This document shows positions 1 through 11,699 of a DNA stretch of 64,000 bases, piece by piece. This DNA is from Galeopsis tetrahit (Eukaryota; Streptophyta; Magnoliopsida; Lamiales; Lamiaceae). Under the pieces are notes generated by a model. The model saw nothing but the letters and a program-made list of their open reading frames with translations. It did no database searches and had not been told where the DNA came from. The first letter of the stretch is position 1; every line of letters starts with the position of its first letter. Location of the stretch: NCBI GenBank assembly GCA_963675135.1, contig OY776125.1, forward strand, positions 40,578,513 through 40,642,512, written 5' to 3'. Position numbers and translations under genes: made by a program.

Positions 1-1109
1 TTAAAATAAAAAAATATATATGATTATGTTGTGTGCGCATGGCTACATATACGTAGAGGTTTGTTGCTCCCGTAGGGGGGGGAAGGGAAGGCGGTATGAG
101 AAGATGGGAGAAATGGTGGAGGAGATATATTTTTTTTATAGAAGTGAAACTTGAAGGTGAAATAAGGGTTTTTTTAGGTGGGATGTAGTTAGTAAGGTTT
201 TTTTTGAGAGAAAAGAGTAATTTAGACAATTTACGAGAAGTGCATCTAACATTCTTTTATGAGGGTGTGCATTAATCGAGGGAGTGCGGTTAACAAAGCT
301 GAAGGTGCAGATAGCAGTACCCTTCTTTTTGGGCTTTTGGGACCTTTTCTACTTGGAGTTTGGCTCATGGGTACGGTTATTTGAACTTCCGTCGTTGTTT
401 GATACACACTCTTTGTTTAGATCACTCTTAAAAAAAATACATATTACTAGATATGTATTTTAAAAAACGCATATCTTCCTCTCCCTCCTTAAAGCAATTG
501 AGCCACCCTCATAGCCTATAGATACTCATACTTAAGTTGTTTGTTTTTAACGATAGTTTGTAGTTATAAGAATTAACACATGTTTTTGTTTGATTTAAGT
601 GTCACCTGTTAAAAATTTAATTGAATGGAATACAAGTGGAATAGAAAAATTGTAACCGGACCCAAAACAAATAATATACAGTTAGAAAACTAATTTCAAA
701 TCAAATGAAAAATTCAAGTGACTAATATCAAGAGTTAGGATAAATTAAGCCACTAAGAAAATTATTTTACCCATAGAATTAATCAATTAGCTAGATTACA
801 ATCTTTGCTTATATTTAATTTAGAAAAAAAATATTTTTTTATCATGTAACTTTACTAAATCTGAATTGATTTTGGTCCGATTGACTTTTTTTTTTTAAAT
901 TGTCGTATACTAACATTTAATGTTTCGACTTTTAAGTTCTATAACATATCGTAGTAGTTGGAGGTCACACATATAGTTAATCAATTCCACTTTGCCACAT
1001 GAACAAATTTGAGGTGCTTCGTTTTTTTTTGTTTTTTTTATCGAATAGGTAACCTGATATATATTGCAGGTCTCGTAAGACTAAAATATAAAAAATGTGA
1101 AATTATATA
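1..1109. other. AT-rich intergenic spacer, no gene seen
   Basis: There is no reading frame of note on either strand. The stretch holds many A and T runs and short duplicated AT-rich words. I recognise no domain, RNA gene or complete mobile element in it. Confidence 0.6.
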
Positions 1110-1370
1110 CTCCATCCGTATGTTCTTATTTAGATGGTGCATTTACAGTTTACATGTAGTTTAATGTAAAAGTTATTTATTATTATTAAAGAGGATAAAA
1201 TGGTATAAAAGTTTTTTGAGTAATAAAATAAATAATAAAATATTATGAGTAATAAAGTAATGACATATAATGTAATTTTAAAATGTTTGAAGGATAAAAT
1301 TTAAAATGAAAAATATTTTTATTGTCAAATAAGAAAATGCTCAATCTAAATTGAAATCCACCATCCAAAC
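1110..1370. mobile_element. Degenerate Stowaway-like MITE
   Basis: The left end reads CTCCATCCGTATGTTCTTA after a TA, close to the Stowaway terminal consensus. The body (AGTTATTTATTATTATTA, then AATAAAGTAATGACAT) resembles the Stowaway element in the second peroxidase intron (32304-32554). The right end is eroded and no clean inverted terminus is left, so the end position is approximate. Confidence 0.5.
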
Positions 1371-1510
1371 CAAAATATAATATAAGATAAAACTTCATCA
1401 ATTTTTTTTTTTGACAAAATCCTCACTTCTCTCTATTTTTATTTTTAGACCATGTTTATCCACGTCCACCCGACACCCTAACCTACTAATAAATAATTAA
1501 TTGCTCTCTC

Positions 1511-2429
1511 TAAGGGTGTGCACGGTTCGGTTTGGTTAACCAAACCGCCCGTAACTTGTAAACCAAATTATAAATCGTTCTTTTTTTTTTCAAAACTGTA
1601 ATCCAAACCGTATTTATAAAAATCGTTCGGTTTGAAACCATAATATTTCGTGCGGTTCGGTCGGTTTTGACCGAACCGTAATTTTGCTCATTTTCTTCCC
1701 CATACACAATAATTAATAAAATAACTAAATAACCACAAAAAGAAACAACAAACTTTTGCCTTCTTCGAGATTTCAGATTGATCAGGTTGAGTGAGACTGT
1801 GAGAGGCTAAGAGCGACGTAGAGGCGCTAAATACTAAATAGAAGAGAATGAGTAGGGTTTTTGGCTTTGAACAATTGGGCTTGACGGTTTGAAAAGTGTC
1901 TTGAGTTTACTAGTTTAGGGATTATATAATACAGAGACTATAAATCTATAATATATATAATATTTATTTAGATAATATTATATAATACTCCCCCCGTCCA
2001 CCAAAAGTGTGCTCACTTATTTTTTTAGATCCATAAAAAATACGTTTATTCTATTTAAATAATTCACTTTTGAATACTTTTTTTAATTTAATAGCAAGAT
2101 TGAGTATCTACCAAATATATTCTTTACTCGTTATCCCAAATATATTATTTATAAATAAAATATGAATTTTTTAAAAACATGTATAAAAAAAGTGAGCACA
2201 CTTTTGGAGGACAGAGGGAGTATATATTTTTTATATATATAAAACAAATTCGGTTTGGTTCGGTATTTTGCAATTTTTCATTAGTGAAAATCGTAAACCA
2301 GACCATACTAAAAAAAAATCAATTCTAAGAACCGTAAATCGAACTGTAAACCCAAAACCGAACCATATTTAATGGTCTGGTTTGGTTCAGTCGGTTTAGT
2401 CGGTTTTAACCATACTTTGCACACCCCTA
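1511..2429. mobile_element. hAT-type non-autonomous element (MITE), 919 bp
   Basis: The left end TAAGGGTGTGCACGG and the inverted right end TAGGGGTGTGCAAAG form short terminal inverted repeats. They are flanked by an exact 8-bp target-site duplication, GCTCTCTC, at 1503-1510 and 2430-2437, the length expected for hAT elements. Subterminal regions are rich in CGGTTCGGTT/AACCGAACCG words, and there is no transposase. A Stowaway MITE lies inside (1988-2220). A second element with the same termini lies at 21858-22636. Confidence 0.88.
1988..2220. mobile_element. Stowaway MITE nested in hAT MITE
   Basis: The termini begin CTCCCCCCGTCCACCAAAAG on the left and, inverted, CTCCCTCTGTCCTCCAAAAG on the right. 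About 30 bp are inverted with few mismatches. A TA dinucleotide flanks both ends (1986-1987 and 2221-2222), as expected for Tc1/mariner Stowaway elements. It sits inside the hAT element at 1511-2429 and is therefore younger than it. There is no coding capacity. Confidence 0.9.
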
Positions 2430-3496
2430 GCTCTCTCCTCCATATACACAACCTATTACTTCTCATTTATTTATACTTTATCAATAACCCAATACAACCT
2501 ATAAATACTTCATCCTTTACACAATTACTTTCACACTTTTCTTTTCGGGATGTTCCACAATAAATTTTACACTCTTCAAATGGAAAACTCTTTATAAACT
2601 CCACCCTCACAATATGCTCAATTTCATACAAATGTCATTATTTTTTCACCATACATACACAAAAGTCAACTCATTTCTTTACTTTATATATAAATGTTTA
2701 CAAAATTACTCATCAAAATTCTCACTAAATTTACTTTTCTTATTTTGTGTGCCACTTGGTCCACTTCACATGTGGAAGAAACCATGAGACGAATAGTATA
2801 TTATTTATAATCAATTTATTAAATTATTTGAGATTAATAATTAATAATTTATAAATTATAATAAAAATGCATTTTACCATTCAATTAAAATAAACTACAA
2901 TTTCTATAATAAAATTAAATTATAAGAGTTGGAAATTTGGAATACAATATTATAAATAAATAAATTAAGTTACAAAAATAGATGTATAATTTTGGAAGTT
3001 TAAATAATTTGAGGAGTTTACAAAATAATTTAAATGGCTTGGATCAATAATAGAAAATGAGAGTGTAAAAATTTGGAGAGAAATAAATAAGAATATAATA
3101 TGAGATTCTTGATACAAAACACATCACTGTTTGGCTATGTAAATAGACAATTTTTTAATATAAATTCATAAATTAAAAATTGAATGTCCAATTGTAGAGT
3201 GACAAGTGTCAAATGTGGAAAAGTGTTGTCAACACCCTCCATGTGCGTGGACTAACCATTTTGATTTTTTACTTTTTCTCTAGTAGGAGCGATGGGGTAT
3301 TCACAAATTACTTTTCCAATAAAGCTATGATCTCATCAAATTATATTCTTCCGAAAGCATTTTGATGAAAGATAATATGACGAGGTAAGATCTGTCTTTA
3401 TGTATTAATTAGGTTAATTAGAGAATAAAATATGTTAAATAGAAGACGGACTAATTAGTTACTTGGGTCAGCTCAGATCATGACAAGACAGGAAAG
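2430..3496. other. AT-rich spacer with a dispersed repeat copy
   Basis: No gene is seen. The part at about 2540-2740 is recognisably the reverse complement of about 32960-33150 in the first peroxidase intron; shared words include AACTCTTTATAAACT and AAAAGTCAACTC. It is therefore a dispersed, probably MITE-derived repeat. The rest is simple AT-rich DNA running up to the gypsy LTR. Confidence 0.55.
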
Positions 3497-4211
3497 TGTT
3501 GCACGTGCTTTGAACGGATGATCTGGATGTGGGCTTTCGTAAGCACTAAACAAATATATATTATGATCGGGGGTTATTACGTGTTAATACGGATTAATAC
3601 GATGATTTATGATGATCTTGATGAAGAACTATGAAGAACACAAGAACTAGCTTCTTGGAGAAGCTAAAGCTTTGAGCTTGGGAAGTGTATTGCTTAGGGT
3701 TGGGTGAAAATGTTACTTGGATCTTAGAAATGAGTCCTTTAGGCATTATATAGTAGTTTTTTGGGGCTGCCCGCCCTTTACACGTGGCACCCCCTCAGTG
3801 GACCTGACTTCTGCCCGAAAAGGTGATGGGACGGTGCATTTAATGCTAAACCGCCTTTGGTGGTCGTCCTCGGCGAGATGCCGATGAGCTGGGCCACGGT
3901 GGTCGACGGAAGACCTGGTCGTCGAGGAAGGTGGTCGCCACGCCCTATGCTGTCTCCCAAGGCTTCAACACTTGTCTTCTCTAGCTAAATAAACATCTGC
4001 TCGCCAACATCTTTGGACGAGCAGCTAACTAAACATGTGCTCGCCAACAACTTTGGGCGAACACTTAATTACATTTAAATACATTACTTTTATTACATTT
4101 TCTTCATCTTGTTGACTAGTCGTTGCACGACTTGGTTGACTGGTCCTCGCCACGCAAGCTGGTGACTAGGATTGACTTGTCAAAGATTGACTTCTTTGAC
4201 TAGGTATAACA
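3497..4211 (-). repeat. 3' LTR of Tat gypsy element (715 bp)
   Basis: On the plus strand it begins TGTTGCACGTGC and ends GGTATAACA, so the minus-strand element has TG...CA termini. It matches 13857-14555 along its length except for its last 16 bp. The adjoining purine-rich tract (minus strand CCAGGGGGAAAA, 4212-4223) is the polypurine tract. Confidence 0.93.
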
Positions 4212-4223
4212 TTTTCCCCCTGG
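4212..4223 (-). promoter_or_regulatory. Polypurine tract of Tat element
   Basis: On the minus strand the sequence CCAGGGGGAAAA lies directly against the start of the 3' LTR (TGTTATACC). This is the expected place and composition for the plus-strand DNA primer of reverse transcription. Confidence 0.8.
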
Positions 4224-4276
4224 TTGCCTTTCTTCGTATTCGTAGAATAGTAAGGCGAGCAGTATGATCGTCTTCT

Positions 4277-6840
4277 TTGAAGGCGGACTTGTATTCGACA
4301 AACGATGCCGAGGAGGATGTCGAGAGGACTGACTCCGAAATGAGCAACCAAGATTTAGGTGTGGAGACGGGCGAGCAGCTCGACCCGGCCCGAGTTGAAG
4401 AGACTTTGACAAGCTCTCTTCGCGAGGAGTACGAGGAGATTGCTCGCTACGCGGCGAGCATAAAAGATGTTTTGAGAGGGCGAGAAGACTTGGATGGCGA
4501 TGAGCTCTCGAGGGAGGCGTATTACCAATACATTTGCGAGTACCCGCCTAGAGAGGTCCCTCGCACATACTGAGAAGCATATGAATCGAGATATGCGGCC
4601 AGTGAGTATGCGAGCACCGTCTACTCGACCCAGCTAGAAAATTCCCGTAAAAGATGAGAGGGCCGATAAGCCGCCAGAAGGGATGGTCGCCGTCAACATT
4701 GGAATGATGGAGGCAGGACTGAGGTTCCCCCTGCACCCTGGAATCACTAACTCTTTACACTTTCTAGGAGTGGCACCTTCTCAAGTGTTGTCGAATGGGT
4801 GGTCGAACATAATCGGACTCCTCACCGTGTTCGGCCTAGAGGCAGTCGAGAACGGTTGTCGGAACACATGGCTCAGTCCGAAAGAAATCAACTATCTCCT
4901 TCAGGCGGCTGAAGCCGGGAAGAAGGTGGGCTACGGCTGGTACTATGTGAAAGGCCGCGACCACTTCAAATTGGTCGAAGGGGTCCCTAACAAAATTCGG
5001 GATTGGAATACCAACTGGTGGTGGGTAGCCGGGGACTGGAAAAGTGCTGTGAGGCCAGATGGATCCTCTGCTCGCATTCCCATCGCGACCGACTACCAAA
5101 GAATTCGTGGTAAGTTTTTTTATTTCTGCTCGTTCTTGTCTATACTGAATAACTCCTCGCTTTTGTAGGTGAAACTGTTCGTGCGAAGACCGCCGAGCAC
5201 CGTCTATCGCCCATATTTCAGTACCACATTTGATGCGTAGCTCGTCGTCGCTACTTGGAAAGGTCTTGCCGCTTTCTGAACAGGGAGTGTATGCGAGAGC
5301 GAGCAGACCTTAGAGTACCTCCTCACCACATCACTCGAGAGTTTCCTCCAGGTATCAAAATATTTCTAAGTCTTTAGTAAAATTTTCTTTTCTTCGTAAA
5401 AACTGACTCTTCATTTTTAGTAGTGGTTCCTGAGAAAGTTGTAACCTATCTTCCTCCGACCATCGAACTCGAACAAATCATGGTGAGCAAAGTGTTGCGA
5501 GCAGCGCAAGCTAGTCGCGAGAGTGCGATCATCGAGGGCACCAACAAGAGGAAAGCGCCGGAGACCTCAGAGGCTCCTCCGAAGAAGGTTGCTAAACCGA
5601 TCCGAGGGGGTCAACACCCAACTGCTACCGAGCAGGGAGTCTTGCCGAGGAGATCTTCGCCGAGGGGTATGTCGCTACCCCCCAAGAAGGCATCCCCCAA
5701 GAAAACGTCCCCTCCTCGTAGGACCAAGCGGTCGAGGGAAGTTGCCACAAGCTCCTCGGCCGAGCAAAGGGCCCCCGGGGACATCACTCTTCTCGGCTGG
5801 AATGCTAAACGGGTTGCCAAGTAAGCTTACTAAAAATGCCTTTGAATATTTTTTAGAAGTACCTTTTCTGTTCGTCCTTTTTCTTTCTCAGGATTGTCGA
5901 GCATCCGGTCGCCGAACCTTTCAATGAGGATCTCCTCAACTACTATCGGTCGCGGGATCCAGCCGACGACGACGTGCTAAACCAAATCACGATCAGGGCG
6001 ATGAGGAACTTGCCTCGTTCGCTAACTATTAAGTATGTCGATGAGGTTGATAACCACAACTCCGCCGAGAACGCGAGACTGATCGCCATCGAAGCTAGTC
6101 GCGTATCTTATGCGGCCGAGCAACTTTCCCTCCAGATTTACGACCATCGAAAAACAAACGAGGAGAAAAGCGCGGCGATCGCCCAACTGACCAAGGCAAA
6201 AGCTGGCCTTGAGAAAAAGCTGGCCGACTCTGAGGCTCAACTTGATGCTGTTCGGAGAAAAGATCAAGAAGATCTCCAAAAGATCGAAGATCTCCATGCT
6301 TGCCTCAAAGCTACCGAGGACGAGCTATTAGTAAAATCCAACGAGCTCGCTGCTGCTCGCGAAGAGGTGACCACTCTACAAGACAACCTCTCATCTGCTG
6401 AGGATGATTTGGCCACTCTTCGGCGAGATCTGATCGCCGTGAAGAAAGAGAGAGATGATAATGGTTACCTCGCTGGATCTGCGGCAATTTATACGGTGGT
6501 GCTTACGGCCCATGAACTTGTTCGTCACTTCAAAGAAGTTCATCCAGAAGTGGACGTAGCCGAGTTCGGCGGTTTTATCGATGATCTTGTTATGGAGGAA
6601 AAAACTGTCGAAGGCTCAACTCTCCCCCTACTCGATCTAATGAAAATGGGACTCATGTTTCCTCGCCTCCTGGCAGTTCCGGTCCTCTTTGAGAGTCCGC
6701 CAGATCAACAGAGCGAGCAGAGTGCTCCAGTCGAGGTGGTTGCTGTAGGCGAGCAAGGTGCTCCTACCGAGGAGGAGGCTGCTGGCGAGCAAGATGCTCT
6801 TGCCGAGGAAGAGGCTGCAGAGGTTGGAGATCAACCATAA
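4277..6840 (+). pseudogene. Antisense spliced gene of Tat element (aORF), broken
   Basis: This gene lies on the strand opposite to gag-pol, between integrase and the 3' LTR, where Tat/Retand elements carry an extra antisense ORF. Four blocks are open: about 4277-5109, 5169-5351, 5421-5820 and 5892-6840. They are separated by short introns with GT and AG borders (GTAAGT at 5110, TGTAG at 5164-5168; others at 5352-5420 and 5821-5891). The first block encodes an acidic region, then a Trp-rich domain with GYGWYYVKGRDHF and a WWWVAGDW stretch. The third is Lys/Pro-rich. The last is about 290 residues, mostly coiled coil with a Glu/Ala-rich tail. A stop at about 4571 and a frame change before 4683 break it. 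The function of this family is unknown to me; a DNA- or Gag-interacting protein is possible but only inference. Confidence 0.72.
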
Positions 6841-7503
6841 ATCTGTTCGGCCACTTCTCTTTTTATTCTGTTTATAACTGTTCGGCCACTAGGGCCTTTT
6901 TTGTAATTTCAGCATTCAAGGCTTTTCAATGAATGGAACTTTTTTGCTTATGATGTGTTCGTTTATTTTGAGTGATCGTCCTCGTCACTGCTTTTCAATT
7001 TATGTTTGATTATTTTTTGCAAGCATCTTTCAATGAGTACTTGTCTTTTGAATTTGTCTTTCATTGGTTTGTGTTCGTGTGTTTTAGATAGTGATCATCG
7101 TCGTCACTACCCTGCGAGCATCTTTAAGAAAGAGTGCTCGTCTTTTAGATTTAACCATTCGTCGGTTGAACTCGTTTTTTTGTTAGATAGTGATCGTCGT
7201 CGTCACTACCTTGCAAGCATCTCTAAGAAAGAGTGCTCGTCTTTTAGAGTTAACCATTCGTCGGTTGAACTCGTTTGTTTATTAGATAGTGATTGTCGTT
7301 GTTACTACCTTGCAAGCATCTCTTAGAAAGAGTTCTTATCTTTTAGAGTTAACCATTCGTCGGTTGAATCCGTTTCTTAGTTGGCTACGCAGAGCCTCAT
7401 ATAAATATTCTAAAACTTATCTAACACTTGATGAAATTTAAACTTGACATGTATTGAAACGATAATTAGATACAAACTATACAAATGTACGGAATTTAAA
7501 ACT
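6841..7503 (+). repeat. 3' region of antisense gene with 99-bp tandem repeats
   Basis: Three consecutive 99-bp units lie at 7084-7182, 7183-7281 and 7282-7380. Each starts TTAGATAGTGAT and contains an AGAGTGCTCG-type word and CCATTCGTCGGTTGAA. A degenerate half unit precedes them at about 6969-7060. Such arrays between pol and the antisense gene are common in Tat elements. The copies read open on the plus strand by chance of their length, a multiple of three; I do not call this a gene. Confidence 0.85.
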
Positions 7504-10500
7504 TACTGATAATATTTCTTCAATTTGACCGCATTCCATGGGTACTTGCTAATTCGTACGATCCGTTCAGAAGTGTGTGAGTTATTCGGTACGGACCCTC
7601 TCAAGTCGGGCGAAGTATGCTAATGGACTGTTCCGTCGCCCGTCGAAGTACGAGCTGACCGATAGTAAAATGGCGAGCACATACTTTGGTGTTGTAGTAG
7701 CGTTCTGACCTTTGCTTGTAGACCACATTCTTCTCGTCCGACGTTAGTCTTCGCTCTTCTAGGAAGTCCAAGTCGGAGAGTTGTGCATCGTTATTCAACT
7801 GCTCGTCATAGTTTTCCACTCGAAAAGTGGCGACCTGTCCTTCTGCTGGTATGAGAGCTTCGGTTCCGAACGTGAGCGTGAACGGAGTCTCACCTGTGGA
7901 ATTCCTCGTGGTCGTCCAATATGCCCACAGAACCAGGTGCAGCTTGTCCGCCCATTTGCCCTTCAATCCATCTAGCTTAGCTTTCAAGGTGTGTTTGATG
8001 ATTTTGTTGATCGCTTATACCTGACCATTTGATTGTGGATGATAGGGTGTTGAAAAAAGTTTCTTGATTTTCCACTTTGAGCAGAATTCCAGCATGTCTT
8101 GACTCGTGAATTGACATCCGTTGTCGGTCACTATTGCTCGTGGTAGACCGAACGTGCAAATTATATTCTTCCAGATGAAGCTTGTCATTTGAGATGTGGT
8201 GATGGTCTTCAATGCCTTTGCTTCCGCCCACTTGGTGAAGTAATCGACTACTACGACTACGAAAGTTACCCCCCCGACGCCAGGCGGGAAAGGTCCGATG
8301 ATGTCGATGCCCCATTTCGCGAAGGGCCAAGAGCTATAGATGGAGATGAGCTCGTCTAGAGGTGAGTGAATAGCGGGAGCAAAAGCTTGGCATCTCTTGC
8401 ACGTCTGGGCGTAATGAATTGCATCCTTCTCCAGTGTTGGCCAAAAGTAGCCTTACCTCATGATCTTTAAAGCGAGCGTTTGCCCCCCTGTATGATTTCC
8501 ACATGTTCCATCGTGGGTTTCGTGCATGACGATCTTCGCTTCATCTTCTCCGAGGCATTTCAATAAGGGCATTGAAAAACCCTGTTTGTACAGCTGGTCG
8601 CCAATAATAGTGTAGCTTGCGGACCTGAGCTGCAACCTGGTCGCCTTAACTTTGTCATCCGGGAGCTCGCCGGTCTTGATGTACTTGGTGATCGGCGACC
8701 TCCAGTCCTCGTCGCTGGTCGCTTTAACCTGCAAAATTAGACTTCTGCTCACTAATGGGGAAGAAATCTTAGTGATGGTCGCTTCTGAAAATATTGCCTC
8801 CCCCTCTGAAGTGGCCAGCCGAGCTAAAGCATCTGCTTGCATATTCTCCTCCCTAGGGATTTACACGATGTGAATTTGATCGAATTGCTTGAGTAAACAT
8901 TTCACCAAGTCTTGATACTTCAACATCTGGTCGCCGCGAGCCTCGTACTCGCCAGTAATTTGACATACCACCAGTTGAGAGTCAGAAAAAATTTTCAGTT
9001 TTCTGGCGCCCACGGCCATAGCCATCTTGATTCCAGCGACCACAGCCTCGGATTCTGCCTCGTTGTTGGTTGCCCGATACTCGAACTCGATCGCTGAGGC
9101 AAACGTCTGTTCGACTGGGCTGGTGAGGACGATTCCTGCCCCTGCTTTGGTGCTCGTCGAAGAGCCATCGACGAATAGTGTCCAAGGAAGTTCGATTTCC
9201 TTATCCAGTTTATCCGGGAAAGTGAGTTCCACAATGAATTCTGCCAACACTTGTCCCTTGATCGCCGTTTTGGGCGCGTAGGTGAGCCCAAATTGCCCGA
9301 TCTCCACCGACCATTTCAAAAGTCTTCCAGTGGTATCCGGACGATGCAGTGCTCGCCGAAGAGGAAATGTCATGAGGACGACCACCTCGTGGTCGAACAG
9401 GTACTGCCTTAGCTTTCTAACGCTCATGACCAAGGCGTACGCCAATTTTTCCATCGGAGTGTATCTCAACTCCGCATCTCTTAGTGATTGACTTACGTAG
9501 TAGATTGGCAGATGTGTGCTCCCCTCTGCTCGGACGAGCACTGAACTGATCGCACAGTTAGTGGCCGCCAAGTAGAGATACAAAATTTCATCGGGGACTG
9601 GCTTAGATAGGACCTTCAGATCCGATAGATATTCCTTCAGCTTTTCGAAAGCTTTTTCACACTCGTCGGTCCATTCGAACCTCCCTTTATTCAAAGCATC
9701 GAAAAAAGGTTTGCAAGGATCGCCCGTTCGTGCAATGAATCTGTTCAGCGATGCTAGGCATCTTGTCAACCTCTGTACTTCTTTTACATTCCTTGCGCTT
9801 TGCATGTCGATGACTGCTTGAATTTTACTCGGATTTGCCTCGATGCCCCGCTGGCTAACCAAGTGCCCCAGAAATTTTCCGGAGCTAACTCTAAAACTAC
9901 ATTTTTTCGGATTTAACTTCATGTTGTATTCCTTCAAAATATTGAATGTCATGGCAAGGTGGTGTAGGTGATCCTCTTTCCGTTAGCTTTTGACAACGAT
10001 GTCGTCGATGTAGACCTCCACCATCTCACCGATGTGTTTCTCAAACATCTTATTTACCAGTCTTTGGTACGTTGCCCCCGCGTTTTTCAAACCGAAAGGC
10101 ATTCTTTTCCAGCTGTACATGTCAGTCGCCGTCATGAAAGTTGTATGTCGATGGTCGTTGGGATGCATCGCAATCTGATGGTATCCCGCGAAAGCGTCCA
10201 TGAAAGTTAACATCTCGTGCCCCGCTGTATTATCTACTAGATGATCGATGTGGGGCATCGGAAAGTGATCTTTCGGACAGGCATCGTTTAGATCTGTCAA
10301 GTCTACACATAGTCTCCACGACCCGGTCGTTTTTTTTTACGAGCACTGGATTTGCCAACCACTCAGGATCAGTTCCAATTTTCTCGATTAGTTTGTTGTC
10401 GACCAATTTCTTGACTTCGACCGCCATAGTCGCATATTTATCAGGCCCAAATTTTCTTTGTTTTTGGGTAATGGGTCTTCTCGTTGGATCAATATTCAAC

Positions 10501-11480
10501 TTGTGGCAGGCATGGCTCGTATCGATGCCCACCATATCCTCGTGCGACCAGGCGAAAGCTCCGATGTTTTCTTTCAAAAATGCGACCATATCTGATCGCA
10601 ATTGTACTGGTAAATTCGAACCTATGAACACCTCGAGTTCCGAGCGAGCCTCGTTTAGGTGAATGGTTCCAAGGTCCTCCGCTGGAGTTGCCCGCTCTTT
10701 AGGCTCCTTCCAACGAGGATCCTCGATTTCGAACTCTGGCTCAAAGCCTAACCTAGGCTCCAGATCTGGAAAATTTTCTGGAACCTGGTTGTCAGGGATC
10801 TGATCGCCCGTTTCTGTCTGCTCGTCAATCTCCATTGGGGTGTGGTCGTCCACTTCCATGGAGGTGTGCTCGTTCACCTCCACTTGGTGGTCGTCGAAAC
10901 GTCGACTAGACTCCCCAACTTCGATTTTTTGATACTTGCTGGGAAGACCCTCCAAGTAGTTCATTTGTTCTTTTTGTTTTTGACACTCGATATACTGGCC
11001 AATCATAGGAGTTACTTTAGAATGACGCTTAGCAAAACGGACGAGACACTCCCTCGCCCGCGTCTGGTCGCCCTTGACGGTTATAACTCCCATCGGGGTC
11101 GTAAACTTAACACAGTAAAAATAAGTTGAAGCGGCCACCTTGAACTCGTCGAAGAAAGGTCGGCCGAGGAAAACATTGTAAGAAGATGGCATGTCGACGA
11201 TCATGAAGTCGAGCTGCCTGGTGTGACGCATTGCTGGCTCTTTCGTTGATGCCAGTTCCAATGATAGCCTGATCCTCCCTATCAGATGGGAGTGAGTATC
11301 TCTGAATCCTACGATAATATCACTGCAAGGCTCGATATATCCAGCATATCCGCCGAGAGAATCCAGAGTATGTTTGAATAGGACATTGGTGTATGCCCCA
11401 GTATCGATCATCATCCTGTGGACATTTGTGCCCATAATCGTCCCGGAGATGACCAAAGCATCGTTGTTTGGTTGGACCAC
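7504..11480 (-). pseudogene. pol: pol of Tat element: PR-RT-RH-aRH-IN
   Basis: Read on the minus strand, this holds an aspartic protease (IDTGAYTNVLF, about 11395-11420) and a reverse transcriptase (MPFGLKNAGATYQ and YIDD at about 9999-10013). A gypsy RNase H follows, then a second archaeal-type RNase H (WTLFVDGSS, about 9148-9185), an H2C2 zinc-binding module near 8490-8530 and an integrase core. Integrase Asp residues are seen in GIDIIGPF (near 8300) and in TDNG (near 8120). The third catalytic residue, Glu, is replaced by a stop codon (8015-8017). A frameshift lies in an A-run near 10330, and stops lie at the end of RT (about 9968), after aRH (about 8861), before the integrase core (about 8453) and near its C terminus (about 7601). 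It cannot make active enzyme. Confidence 0.9.
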
Positions 11481-11699
11481 TCCGTTGAGATCATCATCCG
11501 TAAAAAGGACTTGGTGAGAGATGGGCTTCTCGGTAGCCGTTGCGACGCACAATTGGTGCGCATTGTTAAGTGCTCGCATCTCACTCTGTTGTCGGCGAAC
11601 AGAAAGAGTATTACCAGATTCCGTACCCCCCAAAGGGCCTTCTATCACCATATTTAGACCGCCGACGAAGTCGACGTCGCCCGTAGGAGTGTTCGGCAT

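Noticed and set aside
2372..2563. 63-codon plus-strand frame
   Set aside because: It runs from the hAT MITE terminus into the flank and has no domain or composition of a gene.
3778..3960. 60-codon frame repeated at 14138-14320
   Set aside because: It is the same chance frame in both LTRs of the Tat element and has no family match.
7006..7326. 106-codon frame over the 99-bp repeats as a gene
   Set aside because: The open frame follows from a repeat length divisible by three. No start context or domain supports a protein.
8652..9491. Plus-strand frames across pol of the Tat element
   Set aside because: They are antisense shadows of RNase H and RT. Unlike 4277-6840, they show no introns, domain or conserved position.
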